A stretch of 64,000 nt of DNA from Carallia brachiata (taxonomy: Eukaryota; Streptophyta; Magnoliopsida; Malpighiales; Rhizophoraceae). This document shows, one piece after another, positions 10,649-23,590 of the stretch. The translations under genes and the position numbers were made by a program. The notes beneath the pieces are model-generated. The model ran no database searches and was not told the DNA's origin. It saw only the letters and a list, made by a program, of their open reading frames with translations. How positions within the stretch are numbered: position 1 is the stretch's first letter; every line of letters begins with the position of its first letter. Where the stretch lies: the NCBI GenBank assembly GCA_021464245.1, contig JADCRB010000037.1:822056-886055 (forward strand), given 5' to 3'.

Positions 10649-13600
10649 CCCTTTTGCAGAAACGAGAATTATAACCCTGTTCCCTACTGCTCCTATATGT
10701 ACAGGTTGCAAAATATAAAGATCCACGCGATGCTTGTGCTGCAATTGTGGCTGAATCTTATCGATTATGGCTTCAATATGAAACTCGTACAGATGATATT
10801 ACCGTGATAGTTGTACATATCAATGGTCTAACTGATGTAAGTTGTTAGTTGCTTATTTTGGGATGCATTCTCTAGAAATACAGTCTTCACAGATTCTTTT
10901 TTCCATACTAATTGAGCTCTAAACTTTCCTTTTTTTCTTACCAAACTTTCGTTTTTTCTTATGTCTCATTTTGTTAGGGTGATTATGGTCAATCTATAAG
11001 TCCAAGTGCATTCATACGAAATCCTTCTTCTCAAGTTCCAGAGGCAACAGGATCAGAATCCCCATCAGCTTTTAGCTGGAACCCTAGAAATCATCGTGCA
11101 AGACATGATTTATCGCGGGCACGTCTTCGTGCAATTGAAAATTCACTTGAGAAAGGTCAAGTTTGGGTTCCTCCATCTCCAGCCCACAGGAAAACTTGGG
11201 AAGAAGAAGTAATACTTTTTTTCTTCTATTTTATTACCCATTCCATTTGGCATAATCTTGTTTAGGTAAGGTCATACTTTAATTATTGGTCTCAAAGGGG
11301 AGGATTTAAAGATAATATTAGTGTACAGCCTTCTTTTATGTTGTTGTTATTACTTCCAATAGCTTGACCCCCAAAACCTCTCAAAAGAGAAGTGTGGAAT
11401 AACCTTCTTTTGAGTGTTTTGTCATGAGGGTAGAATCCCATGTAAGGAACTAGTCTGGTTTATAATGTTTATGAGCTTCACCGTTAATTGTTTAAGCTTT
11501 TGGTATGGTTTGCGGTTACCATTAATATCCATGGATTTTATATTATATCCCGTTCACATGCTTCAGGCACATATTGAGAGGGCGTTGCATGATCATTTCC
11601 TCTTCAGAAAGCTTACCGACTCTCAATGTCATGTTTTGTTGGACTGTATGCAAAGAGTTGAGGTTCAGCCTGGAGAAGTTGTGGTTGAACAGGTTAGTTG
11701 ATTTCCCAGATTTCTTGCTGAACTTTTGGGAAATAGTTTAATTGTGTTATTAGCTGATACAATGTGCAAGTTGTAGACACCATTTATGATTCATAGGTTG
11801 GCAACAAACAATATATGGACCATTGTAGAGTTTCTGGGTTTGTAGTTCATCACAAATTTGTTGATGGGAAAAGCGTAAACCCAAACCAACCTTTTCACTT
11901 TGGTCAATGTTATGAAATACTAGAGTGATGCACGTTGATATATATGCTACAATTAATGCTTTATATCTTCTAAATCAGGAGGTGCATGTAACCATGCGAT
12001 ACCTTTTCAATTGTTATTGTGCTAAATTTCCTGGTTTGGTTTTGTGCCTGGTGGAAACTATATAACATTATCATATGCAGTTATGCCTCTAGATGCCTAC
12101 TTGGTTAGTATTTCACTCTAGTTACAATATTGTAGTGTTGTTATAATTGGCAGGGTGGCGAGGGTGATTGCTTTTATGTTGTTGGCAGTGGAGAGCTTGA
12201 GGTCTTCGCAACTCAGGTTGGCATCTTGTTTTCTTGATTAAGTTGTTACCCTTATCATTCTTATGTTAGGAAAACAGCTTGATTGTATGTTGACCAGATC
12301 ATTTGATCATAGGAAGATAAAGATGGAGAAGTACCTAGGATTTTGCAGCGTTACACAGCAGAGAAGTTATCATCCTTCGGAGAGTTGGCACTGATGTGGG
12401 TAATTTATTTGCATTTTTTGTCACCCTTGTGGCATGCCAGTTGAATTTTTGTACGTGATGCGTACAACCAGACCTCACTCGTGCATCAGAATACTCCTTG
12501 TAATATATATATTTTTTAATCCATATGCTGATTATATGTTTTCCTGATTTTGGAAACTGACCACACAAACCAGACAGAAAAAGATGGTCAAATCCTTGGA
12601 AAACCACATGATGATTGAGTGCTCTTACACTCTTCTTGTGTCAATTTGACTGATAGAATAACCATGTATAACAACCGTGTATAACTATATAGTGATATAT
12701 AGCTATATTTTTAATGTGATCCCAATGTTCTACTTTTTAAAACTCTCTGTGCTACATGGTGTCTATGATGGGTTTCAAAGTTGAGCCTTGTTTACAGAGG
12801 GTTTCCCATTGTAGATGGAGGAGGCCTAGGGCCTTCGCCTTTGGACCAGTAACACAATTTTTGGGTACCTGTCATATTCAGGGGTTTGAATCGTGCTCTG
12901 ATCTCTCTCTCCCTCTAACCAAAAGAACAAAAAGTCTTAAGGAGCTTCTTGCAGGGAGATTAACCTCTATGGCCTTTGAATTACTCAATTAATCTTTAAT
13001 AAAAAATATAGAGAAATGATTTCATCCACTTCTAGTGGAAGAAGTATTTAACTTTTTGATCTCTGCCAAAAAAGGAAACCTTATTGATCTGTTCTATTTT
13101 AGATGTGCATTGTGCTGGTGACATGCATTTGTGGTTCTTTTTTCTTGCCCTCCTTGAATATACTTTATCTTTACTGATAAAGAAAAGGAAAAATGTTGAT
13201 CGTTTTGTATGTAAATGTAGGTACAACAAGCCACTTCAGGCTTCTGTTCGTGCTGTGACAAGAGGAACATTGTGGGCACTAAAAAGAGAGGATTTTCGAG
13301 GAATTTTGATGTCAGAATTTTCTAATTTACAGTCCTTGAAGTTGTTGCGTTCTGTTGATCTTCTGTCGAGATTGACAATCTTACAGCTTAGTCACATAGC
13401 AGACTCTCTTTCTGAAGTTTCCTTCTCGGATGGGCAAAGAATAATTGATGAAGTAATTTACTAACTGGAAACTTGTGCGTTTCCTTTTCTTTGGTTTCCT
13501 TTGAGTACATTTTCTCATCATATATTTTGCAGAATGAGGGACTCTGTGCATTGTATATTATCCAGAAGGGCAAAGTGAGGATTACTTTTGATGCTGACTT

Positions 13601-16447
13601 GTTAGACAGGATAAATGTTGGAAGTTTAAGGTCTGATAGTCAAAGAGAGGATGATAATATACAAAGTGGTAAGAAGCTCTCATTGGAGAAGACTGAGGGA
13701 AGTTATTTTGGTGAATGGGCATTACTAGGCGAACACATTGGTGCTGTAAGTGTAGTTGCTGTGGGTACTTGCATTTGTTCTGTTTTGACAAAGGAGAAGT
13801 TTGATTCAGTTGTTGGCCCTCTTGCAAAGCTGTCACAAGATGATGAAAAGTATGTTAAAATGTCGACTTCCCATTTATGTTTCATGGCTGTATTTCCTTT
13901 TACTTTTTAAGTAATTATTTTAAGTTTTTCTATTGATTATTTTGTTTAATGTTTTGATCACATGTATTTAATATCTGAGGCAATATTGTTTGACATCATT
14001 CAGGACTAGGCTGTCTGTAGATATTTCCAAGGAATCTTTTGAAAATACTCATATCTCGGCTCCACTCAATATCAACTTGTCTGAATTGGTAAGTGATGAT
14101 ATTCTGGCTGTTACTATCTTACCGTGATCTGGTGCTTTTTAAAGAGAGACCAATTTCTGATGTAATCTGATCACTTCTGTTCTATAGGAGTGGAGGAATT
14201 GTTTATATTCCACAGACTGCAGTGAGATCGGGCTTGTACTTTTGAGGGACTCTGGTTGGTCTTACTGTGCATTTTATAATTTTATTTTCTTGTCACATTA
14301 ATTTGGCTTACTTTGAAAAGGAAAAAAGAAAATAGGTGCAATCAAAATCATGTCTTGATGAACTATACCAATTTTTTGTACTGGCGTGGACAGGACTGGT
14401 GAATATCAAAGTGCTTAAGTGAATCATGCAGATACTAACAAACAAAATGCTTCTCTGTGTCTGCTTGGCTTTCAGAAAATTTACTGAGTTTGAAAAGGTT
14501 CTCAAAGTGGATGGTCAAGAGGCTGGGAAAGGAGGCACAAGTTTTAAAAGAAAAGAATCTAATGAAAAGCATGTACCGTTCTGCCTGTGTGCCACAGGTT
14601 CTGTGTACTTGTGCGGATGAAACATATGCTGGCATACTACTTAATGCATGTCTTGCCTGCCCTTTGGCTTCAATACTTCACACAGCATTTGATGAACCAT
14701 CTGCACAGTTCTGTGCTGCCTCTGTTGTTATTGCCTTGGAGGATCTGCACAAGGTCTTTTGTTCAATATATGTTTCCCCAATTCTCCTTAATGTCTAAAT
14801 TTTCCTTTGAATTAGTACTTTTGGTTGTCTTTGATTGCCTTTTCTGAATTGGTTCTTAGAGTGGCGTTCTTTATAGAGGAGTGTCTCCTGATGTCTTGAT
14901 GTTGGATCAAACAGGACGTTTACAGGTTGGTCTTGTATGTGATTGCTAGATTTCATTTTGATAGATGTCCAAATAGCGTCATGCAAAGATATCTAAATGG
15001 CATCATGCAACTGTAGATGGACGCATTGTATATTCTTTTCTACTATTCTTAAATGAAGGACCAATTATGTGGACGTAGTACTGATTTTCCTTTTTCTTCT
15101 GTTATATAGCTGGTAGACTTCAGATTCAGCAAGAAATTGTCCGATAAGAGAACATTTACAATTTGTGGAATGGCAGACTCATTATCTCCAGAGATTGTCC
15201 AGGGAAAAGGGCATGCTCTTCCGGCTGACTGGTACTGTATCCATTTTTATCATGTTCAATGTGAAATCTTTTACTTTCTGATGTACCGACAAGAAAAGGA
15301 ACTTGTTCTTTTGGTTAAGAGCATCATTGGGCATCCAGTTTAGAAGATGACATTTTGGTCATAATATTTGGGAAGTACTAAAGATTGGATCACAAATAAG
15401 CAGAGAGTATGGTTTACATTAATTAAAATTCAGTTGTGCACAAACATATTACCACTGTCTTAGTGTTAAGAATGCAATCTCTTGAGTGGCGGATGAATCT
15501 TGCTTTGTCGCAAATGAAATTACATGCATAGCAGCATGTATGCTTATATGCACGAATGTATGTGCAAATTTAATATAAAAGAGCTTTTATCTGCATTGTA
15601 GAGAGAGAGAGAGCTAGAGAGAGAGACAGAGAGAGACCTTTGGTGATGTTGCACAAATAATTTGACTAACATGTTGCAGCTTAATGCTGCAAACATTTTA
15701 TAGAGTTTTTTACATCCTATGAGGGTATGGAGTTGGGTTGGTGAACTTTTTAGCACACTTATCCTACCATATGATTTGTCCATTCATGTCCCATAAACGC
15801 TACTTGAACCTGACATATCCTTTCAGCATATAATGTTTCCCTACTCTGTATATCCTTGCTGTTCTGCAGTAATTCTATTTGTTTCTTTTGACGGAAGACA
15901 GCTACTGCATAGCAGCTGCCTAAATGTTGTGAGTAAATGCGCAGGTGGGCATTGGGAGTCTTGATCTATTTCATGCTACATGTGAAATGCCGTTTGGTTC
16001 ATGGAGAGAAAATGAGCTTGATACTTATGCAAAGATCGCAAGAGGGCAACTGACTGTTCCCTCTACGTTCAGCCCTGAAGCTGTTGATCTCGTAACCAAG
16101 GTCTTATTACTACTTACTTTGTCCAGTTGTATTTTTTCTGTGAGAAATTTTTCTGGAACATTTGATATATGTGTTGGATTCACACTCATTTATAAATTGA
16201 TCAGTTACTTGAAGTTGATGAACATGCAAGACTTGGAAGCTTAGGTCCAGAATCTGTCAAAAGACATCCATGGTTTGCTCATATTGATTGGAAGGGGATC
16301 AGAGATCAAAGCTTTCCCGTGCCGCAGGATATTATCTCTCGCGTTAGCAGCTATTTGGCCAGTCACTCTGAGGACTGCACTGTTCCATTAGCTTCTCCTT
16401 TCCGAGATACGGATCTTAATGCTCCCGAATGGCTCGAGGATTGGTAG
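7876..16447 (+). CDS. PP2C / tandem cNMP-binding / protein kinase-like fusion protein (plant PKG type), frameshifted in the kinase region
   Basis: Fifteen GT-AG exons: 7876-8952, 10705-10836, 10978-11208, 11567-11692, 12154-12216, 12313-12395, 13221-13452, 13533-13849, 14004-14088, 14188-14254, 14476-14753, 14860-14925, 15110-15231, 15945-16100, 16205-16447. All phases join except inside exon 14. Order: N-terminal MGCVYS (Gly2 myristoylation, Cys3 acylation, hence plasma membrane); PP2C phosphatase about 107-403 with metal-binding Asp of ANQDS, DGHG, ASDGV and RTDDIT all kept; two cyclic-nucleotide domains about 490-780; an AGC-like kinase domain about 790-1075. The second ATG (7876) is preferred over 7873: better Kozak context and it exposes Gly2. 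About 1092 residues, close to the roughly 1090 I recall for Arabidopsis At2g20050. Near 15980 one base is missing; the literal frame stops at 16051-16053. Exon 1 is GC-rich with a GCC (poly-Ala) tract. The family is reported as cGMP-dependent in rice; that is literature memory, not sequence evidence. Confidence 0.93.
9700..10215 (+). mobile_element. RTE-type LINE 3' fragment inside intron 1
   Basis: Decayed + strand frames near 9745-9890 give LKGRFY, then [12 protein letters not shown], then LRWICGH. These resemble the C-terminal end of plant RTE reverse transcriptase ORFs (LKGKFYRT, RPAMLYG, MLRWMCGH). FRHVQHRA and GRRRGRERP follow in broken frame. The end has a CTGACCTCAATTTAGTTTGG block and a TTG-rich tail, typical of RTE 3' ends. 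Stops and frameshifts throughout; 5'-truncated and old. Confidence 0.7.
10617..10646. repeat. (CT)n microsatellite at the end of intron 1
   Basis: An uninterrupted CT-dinucleotide run of about 14 units lies some 60 bp upstream of the exon 2 acceptor and may extend its polypyrimidine context. Confidence 0.9.
15600..15638. repeat. (GA)n microsatellite in intron 13
   Basis: An interrupted GA-dinucleotide run within the intron between 15231 and 15945. Confidence 0.85.
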
Positions 16448-17599
16448 AAACATGATAGATATGGCATCCGCTTTTTAACCTTTAGTCATTATGGAAATAT
16501 ATTCTCCCCAGATATAAGATGGAGCTCGTGGCAGTCAGAAATTTTTTTCCTTGATGAACGCCATTTTTCTTTTCTTCACTTGGTCATAGCTACATGATAG
16601 CATCCGGGTGGCTGCTAACCAATCGATGGAGAGGTCAATTCATCAAAATTTCCAGTTTTCAAATTTTTGTATTTTCTACTTCTGTATATACGTACATATG
16701 TAAATGGATGAGGGTATATTTTTATCTAAAAATGAAAATAGCTTTGTCATTATTTTCGGTCAGCTGCCAATAGCCTGGCCAAAAATCTCTGTAGTGGTAT
16801 TTGTTGCCGTTCTTACGATTTTTTGACAAAAAAAGAATTGTTTTTTAGCACATGGGTTAACCTGTGAGGTGTACATATTAGTTCATCTTTGACTCTCATC
16901 TAGCTCGTCTTCTCTTTGTTCGTCTTTATATCTCTGTTTTCTCATCAATTCCTTATTCGCTATGATGTATAGGGACGTTTATAATGATATTTGTCTAGGT
17001 TGGACACTTTTGTCGGATATAACACTTGTCTCGGATATAACACTTGTCGGATATTCTTCAGTTATATGTGTTGGACATTCCAAAAATATATTCGAGAAAA
17101 AAAAAAATTCATTTAGCTAATCTTAATTAAATTGGGAATTAAAAGTTTTGTTATTATTGTACATCATTATCTTTTTCTTTGTTTGAGTTTTCTTAAATTT
17201 TGACTAACTGGATGGGGGGAAAAAGAAGATAGTTGGAGAGGTTGAGAGTTCAAACTTTCAACTTCATATCTATTGTATATTAATGTCATTTGAGTTAAAA
17301 GTTCACGACTTATACTCTAGTATCTTACTCAGTCCTAACTTTAGTACTATAAGAATTCATATATTCAGTTTATCAATTGCGTAGTGGTTATTAATAAACT
17401 AACCGTACAATCGAAGAAAAATGGTGCGGTAATTAATTACAAAAAAGATTAAACGTCTATCTTCGGAATCTTAGATTTTAAACTTGAAAAAGAATCATGA
17501 GATTTAAGAGTTAAAAAAATTATTCTTTTTATTACATAAATTATGATTTAATAGATTTTTTTTTCCTTAACGAAAAAGAAGCATAAAAACAGTTTTTTT
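16448..17599. other. 3' UTR and downstream intergenic DNA
   Basis: The first few hundred bases after the TAG are probably the 3' UTR of the upstream gene; no canonical AATAAA is obvious and the end is undefined. Beyond it I see AT-rich DNA with a short tandem repeat near 17010-17055 (two CGGATATAACACTTGTC units). No further gene. Confidence 0.5.
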
Positions 17600-19430
17600 T
17601 TTCTGGATACAAAGCATAAAAAATGTATCGCACAAGAAAATATTTAAGAAAGTAGAGCCTATCATCTACTCTTTTTCTAGATATAATCGATATCCTTTCT
17701 TGACCGGCAGGTGACCTTTTTATTTTTTTATTTTCTGGGAAACCGGTATATAACGTTGGATCATGATTTTTTTTTTTTAAAATTAAGGTAGTGATATGCA
17801 TAATATTTTATGATTTCCGTGTTTCTTGAAAATTTATTTATAACGTAATAAATAATAAATTTTTTGTAACTATATATATATAATATATAATAAAAAAATA
17901 AAAATTATTATTTTTTTATTACACATTTTATTATTATTATTATATAACATCATCAAATTAAAATCAAGCGGGCTATCAACATTTAGCCCCGAAGAAAAAC
18001 GAATTAATAATAAACAACATGATGACACAGAGGTCCCGGGTGCCAGCCTGGCACCAAACTTTCTTCTAACAAAAAAAAATGCATGGAATTCGGAATGTTA
18101 GATGGCTGAGGCATCCAGATTCTCTCCACTAATTTCAATAACTTTTCCGCGGCTCTTTAGCGGCGCCAACTCAATATTTTATTTTGTTCAAAGAAACCGG
18201 CAAATAAGGTTGGATTATGGTTTTTTTTTTTTTTTAAAGGTAATGACATGGGTAATATTTTCCGGGATTCTCGGATCCTATGCCAGATGTTGGCTTGAAC
18301 AATGTCCAATTTTCTTCCTAATTAATATAGAAATTGAACGAAGAAAAATCAATTATGATAAATATTATACGAAAAAGTTTGGGTGCTCCTTAAAATATTT
18401 CGATTTTTGTTTTGATATATTTGAAAAGAATAATTATTATTAATTTTTTGACAAAAAAATAATAAAAAATAAAGTAATAATTTATATTTCAATTTTTTTG
18501 TTATTCTTTTTATCAATAAAATTATAATATTTTGATAATTAATTACAGTTTTTATTTATATCTGAACAAATTCTAGAGACAAATTGCTCGGATTCCAAAA
18601 CCAACCCCGATATTATAATGAGTATGTGTATCGGATTTGTCACGTTATAAAGTGTGTATTGAATCGGATAGTACTCTAGCAATTCAGGCCATCCACGACC
18701 ATTAGACTTCACAGCAACAATCGAGAAAATCGAGAAAATGTGCCGCAGTCACTCTCAATTTATTGTTATAATTTTTTTGTTTTTATCAAAATTAAAATTT
18801 ACATATTAATAGATATAATTTTAAAATTTAAAGTACACTCTAAATTCTATACGTTATATACAAAAAGAAATATTTTAATCTAGGAATGGGCTCTCGGATA
18901 CTGTACCGGGGCACCAAACTTTTTACCGACCAAAAACCATTCGAAGGGTCATAGCTGAGGACACCGAGAGTCTCTCCCCCAATTTCAGTAACTTATCAAT
19001 TGTTCATTTGAGCCGCTAGCTCAATAGTGTCGCCCATCCGCTTGCAAAGCTTGCTTTAAGCAGGAACTCCGATTTGTTAACCTCTGAATTTTTAATTGAA
19101 TCATGTCTATGATCTTGTTCAAGAAATATAAGAAACTTTTCTCTTGAACAAAATTATATCCATCCTCTTGCTAAAAAAAAAAACTTGTTCATTTTTTTTT
19201 CCACATTATAAATAAAAATTGAACAAGAAAGAACTTTATCATAGAGACGCGAAAAATAAACTTAATTATCAAATTTTCTCGTAAGAGAGACAGAATAAAA
19301 GTGAGAGAATTGTTCCATAAATGAACACGTTAAGTAAAGAATTGAATAAAAGTAAGAGAATAACACTATAATGAACGCTCCAAATTAAAGAATGGCCCGT
19401 CTTTGGTTAGCACACATATTGGTTTTGTTG
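17600..19430. repeat. Segmental duplication copy 1, itself internally duplicated
   Basis: Blocks here recur in the same order and orientation at 62117-62990: AAATATTTAAGAAAGTAGAG, a block with TATAACGTTGGATCATGAT, a block with CTTCCTAATTAATATAGAAA, a block with TCTCTCCCCCAATTTCAGTA, and finally TTGAAAACGACGTACTT. Two related sub-blocks (about 17640-18110 and 18180-18990) show an additional local duplication. No coding content recognised. Confidence 0.7.
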
Positions 19431-19439
19431 AAAACGACG

Positions 19440-21170
19440 TACTTCTCTTTTGTCCACTTTTTTTTTTTTTTTGATCAAAGGGCAACATAGTTCATTAAGC
19501 AAACACCAACATATACACAGAGAACCGCTCAAAGGACTAAGCCCACGACGGAGGAGCAGGGAAGCTATCCTATTAGACAAGTAGAGCTTACCATAGTCCA
19601 AGTCCTAGATAGCCCAACAAAGAAAACAGATCTAGGCTCAGAGCCCACAAAAATGACAAGCCAGCTAGAAACGGTTAAGAGAGCCCAAGGTCAAAAGAGC
19701 AAAGTCGGGAACTCGGCGTCCCACGATAAGTTAGGAGTGTGCATTGGATTTGGTAGTTAAGAGTAAAAAATTACAATTAAATTGGCATGGTAACAGTTTG
19801 AAAATTTCAAACCGTAACTAATTTGTTAATAATCTAAACTGTCTAAATCAATTTGTTATTTTGTGGATTAGATTGGACGGTTTTGACAGTTTAATAGTTT
19901 GGCTAATTATATAGATTGTCTTTCGAGACATAATATTCTTACACAGGATGAGAATTGAATTTGTAATGTCAATATTAGCCACTCTAGTTGCTCGTTTTGT
20001 AGATATTAAGCGAAAACATAAAACATTGGCTTATGGTCTAATGAATTCACATCAAACTATTCCCATTTCAGTGTTCTAGCCTGCGCTTCGGTACTGTCTT
20101 CATGGAACAGCTGAAGCAATCCTTATGTCAATTGGGCATTTAGAGTTCTTTTGTAATCAAGCATTAGAAAGTATACAAGCCATTGCAATAGGACTATTTT
20201 GGTTGGCAATTTCATTGGGAAACTATGTTAGGACGTTTATGGTCACCATAGTGCACAAGTCTAGCAATTGGCTTCCATATGACCATTTTAACAACGAAAA
20301 ATTAGAGTACTTCTATTGGTTGATCACAATGTTGCAAGTGGTTAATTTTATGTACTACTTATTTTTTACAAAGTTCTGCACTTTCAAGCTTATTCAGATC
20401 CACATTAGCAAAAAATTGAAGACAGGTACGGTTTTTAAAACTGCGAAACTGTTACCAATCCACCATTAGCAGTTTTGAAAAATTAAAAATTACGAATAAT
20501 TTTTTTGTCTTTACAATTTTCACGGACACCGATATGTGCGGTGCGGACCGGACAATTTTTTGTGGGTTGAGTAGTTTTTAAACAGTCCTACTACAAGCAG
20601 TACGGCGACACCTCCAGCAGAAGCAAAATGACGAAAGTGGAAGGGACCATCGGTGGCCAGACCACAATAGAGGGCAGTGAGCATGCCAGAAAATGCACTA
20701 AGGCGCCTCTCATGGGCGCGGAGGAGAACCCGAGCTGCGGAAAATCTAGTGACTGAGCAGGGGAAACTGACCAACAGGTGGTGGCGACGACCGGAGGAGA
20801 GACTGGGTTCATTACCATTTGTACAAAGCCACCCTCCAAACTAAAAAAGACCCGCCTCCCCTACCCCCACCTAACAAAACGAAGGGGAGGGTAGGGGAGC
20901 AACCAATTAGCCCCGATTGTGAACTAGAAACAGAATGGTAGGGATCAACACCAAAAAAGACAGAAGACGGCCACGCCACCCACAAGTAGCACAAAATAGG
21001 ACCAAGCCGACCAAAGGGGACAAGAAACGCTTCACCATGGAAACACAAACCATCAGCAAACCGCTAGAGAAGGAGCAGACAAGCGGATTGTGGTCGGTGC
21101 ACGATAGCGCTCTCCCAACGAACAATAGCAGGTTGCAGAAGTTCCGAAAACTACATTCTATTGATTAGAT
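19440..21170 (-). mobile_element. Probable non-LTR retroelement insertion with nested repeat
   Basis: A poly-T run at about 19458-19473 followed by moderately GC-rich sequence suggests the 3' end of a minus-strand retroposon. GC-rich sequence resumes at about 20590-21130, with overlapping minus-strand frames lacking clear domains. The intervening 19732-20580 is AT-rich, begins GTGTGCATTGGATTTGGT and has GATATGTGCGGTGCGGACCG near its end, like plant hAT-type MITEs. The whole block is absent between the corresponding parts of the 62-64 kb copy. No target duplication was found; family not proven. Confidence 0.4.
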
Positions 21171-21179
21171 TAGTTGTTA

Positions 21180-21950
21180 TTATTATTATTAATATTTTCT
21201 CGTGTGAGATTGATAAGTTATATGGGTAAGTGAGGTGTACTAGATATTCAGATTTGTTCGTTGGGGATTCAGAAGCGGAGTCACGTTTAGTTTTATTGGT
21301 ATTCGAGAAGTAAGTCGATCTTTTTAAAATTATTGAATGAGACTCTTGGGATTCAAATATTTGATGATTGATATGTTTAATAAGATTTTTTTTTGATAAA
21401 AAAATAAAATAATTAATTTCAAAGAAATAGAGGGTAATGAAAAAGATGATGTAGGAATAACAAAGCAGGGTACTAGATGCTATTAGATCTATAATTATCC
21501 GTGCAACTGCCGTGTGCTACATATTTAATAAAAAAAGGCTGTTGTCCAAAAATAAAAAAATAAGTAAAAGGCTCGGGTGTATTGCTAAACTTTTAACTCG
21601 AAATGTGTACCAAACTCTTAATTATTATTATTTTTTTGGGGTTTAATTGTTTAGCCTCGGCTGTATGGTCATACTTTTTTTTTTTATTTTTTAAAATTAA
21701 ATTTTAAATATATTTGATATTATCATAAACATATTTAATATTATTTATAAATCATAATTTTTTTAAAAAATTTTAAATTTTTTTAACTTATTCATGTGTG
21801 ACCAAACATTTGACCACAAATATTTGACCATAAACATTTTCTGCTTTTTTTTTTCTCTCAGCAATCGTAGAGCAACTCAACAAGTCAAGTATTCAATAAA
21901 CCAGGTACCTCAAACCTTTCTGTTATAAAAAAAAAAAAAAAAGGCTTATA
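21180..21950. repeat. Segmental duplication copy 1, continued
   Basis: ACTAGATGCTATTAGA with the following TAACTATCCG-like and GTGCAACTGCCGTGTG blocks (about 21470-21520) match 63546-63596. The terminal CGGTACCTCAGAC-like block near 21905 matches about 63937. Spacing differs because of independent insertions. Confidence 0.6.
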
Positions 21951-23094
21951 GCTCGAAAAAGCACACCTAAACATAGCATTAATGAAAGTATTAGAGTATT
22001 ATTATCTAAAAAATTTGTCTGATGCAATTGTCCCTTATTTTTTCGCAATTGTCCACTCTTTTTTTGCAATCAAACTCTGATAAAATATATTCTCTTTTTT
22101 CATTGTAAAAAGTAAAGGTATAATTATATAAAAAAAAAAACAGTCATTATACAAAATTTTTGAATATAATTTATTTGGTGCCGTATTTTTTCTGTTAATA
22201 AAAAAGAAAATGTTAAGGAGCCAAACAGTTGATAGCGAGATTGTGTCTTTAATACAACAAATACTATATTTTTGTGCAACGGACATTGAAAATATGAGCA
22301 TCTAAAAATTACAAAAAAAAAAAACCTATTTTTTGCTTTTTTTATATACACATTTTTTTAATATAAATGTACATTTTTTCAGTATATGTTTTATTAAGGA
22401 AACAATCTAACTACCAATTGCTTGAACACGTAACAGTACTCTAACGAAAAACGGAGCATTCATTCATGTAATCATTTGGAGGCTAGAAAAATTCTAAAAG
22501 GGAAAAGTTACGGTTACTGAGCTTCCCAGCTCCACACACCAAACAGAGCAATAAACCCAGAATTTTTGTTTTTTTTTGTTTAGGGCTTAAGGTGCCACGT
22601 TTGGAATTTGAGTTTTATAACTGAGAATAACATCTATTTAAATTTTATTTTAATTTTGTGAAAAAAAAACCAACGAGTTGATGTACTCTTCTCACTCTCC
22701 GTAATCACCTTCTTCGCAAAAGTAATTAGAAGATGAATGTTGAACTGTAAGTGCTCGTAAAAATAAAAAGTTATGGGCTCAGAGAAAACACCATTTTTAA
22801 AAATTTTTTTAAAACCCCATGCCAAAAATCAGTTGAAAATAGCACCACCATGAAAACAAAGGCGGTAGGCATGCAAAGGCAAAGCTTCACAATGAGAATA
22901 GCCGACACAATATCAAAACCAGGGGAAGTGCTAAGTTTGTTGTGACACCCAATTATATAATTACAGCCATTTAACCAAAACAATAATAATAATAATAATA
23001 ATCACAGCCATGCAACTAGTTGAATTGGCCAGTTGATAGTCATAAAAAAGCTGACTTCAATTTTTCTCTGCTTCAGCAAGTGCGCAGTTTATAG
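21951..23094. other. AT-rich intergenic DNA, no gene seen
   Basis: Several A/T homopolymer runs and an (AAT)n tract near 22982-23001. Open frames are short and low complexity. Confidence 0.5.
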
Positions 23095-23590
23095 CAAGGT
23101 TGTCAGAACCGAATTAGTCATTGAACCAGAAAACTGAGAGATTTAAAGTTCAACCGGTTCGACCGGTAACACCACGGTTAAACCGGTAAAACCAGTATTT
23201 AATATTAAATATATAAAAATTAAATTTTTATATAACTTATATAATTATATAAAATGTTATATTATATAAGAATGATAATAAATATTTAAAATAAAGTGTA
23301 TTTTAAGAATTATATTAAAATTTACATACATTAAGGATATTACAATTAGTATATTTAACAAAATATAATTTATAAAAATTAATTAAAAAAAATAATATTT
23401 ATAAATAGTGATTAAATATTAATTTTTAAATTTTAAAGATTAAATTGAAAATTTTAATTAACTGAGGACTAAATTAAAGTTTTTAGTTAAAATTAGAGTT
23501 TTAATTATAATTTAGATAAAGTTTTGGGCAAATTAATGTCGATTTTCTCAGTTAAAAATTAAGACTAAATTAATGCCTTTTGTTATAGTT
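23095..23590 (+). mobile_element. hAT-like element, left end present, right end missing
   Basis: Starts CAAGGTTGTCAGAACCGAAT and carries the CAACCGGTTCGACCGG-type subterminal repeats of the complete copies at 24636-25128 and 49922-50391. The interior is AT-rich like theirs, but no matching right terminus follows, so it is truncated or eroded. Confidence 0.55.

Noticed and set aside
12756..12992. 78-codon frame in the intron before exon 7
   Set aside because: Lies between clearly defined splice sites and shows no domain. It might be an old repeat, since GGGGTTTGAATCG resembles a B box, but no target duplication was found.
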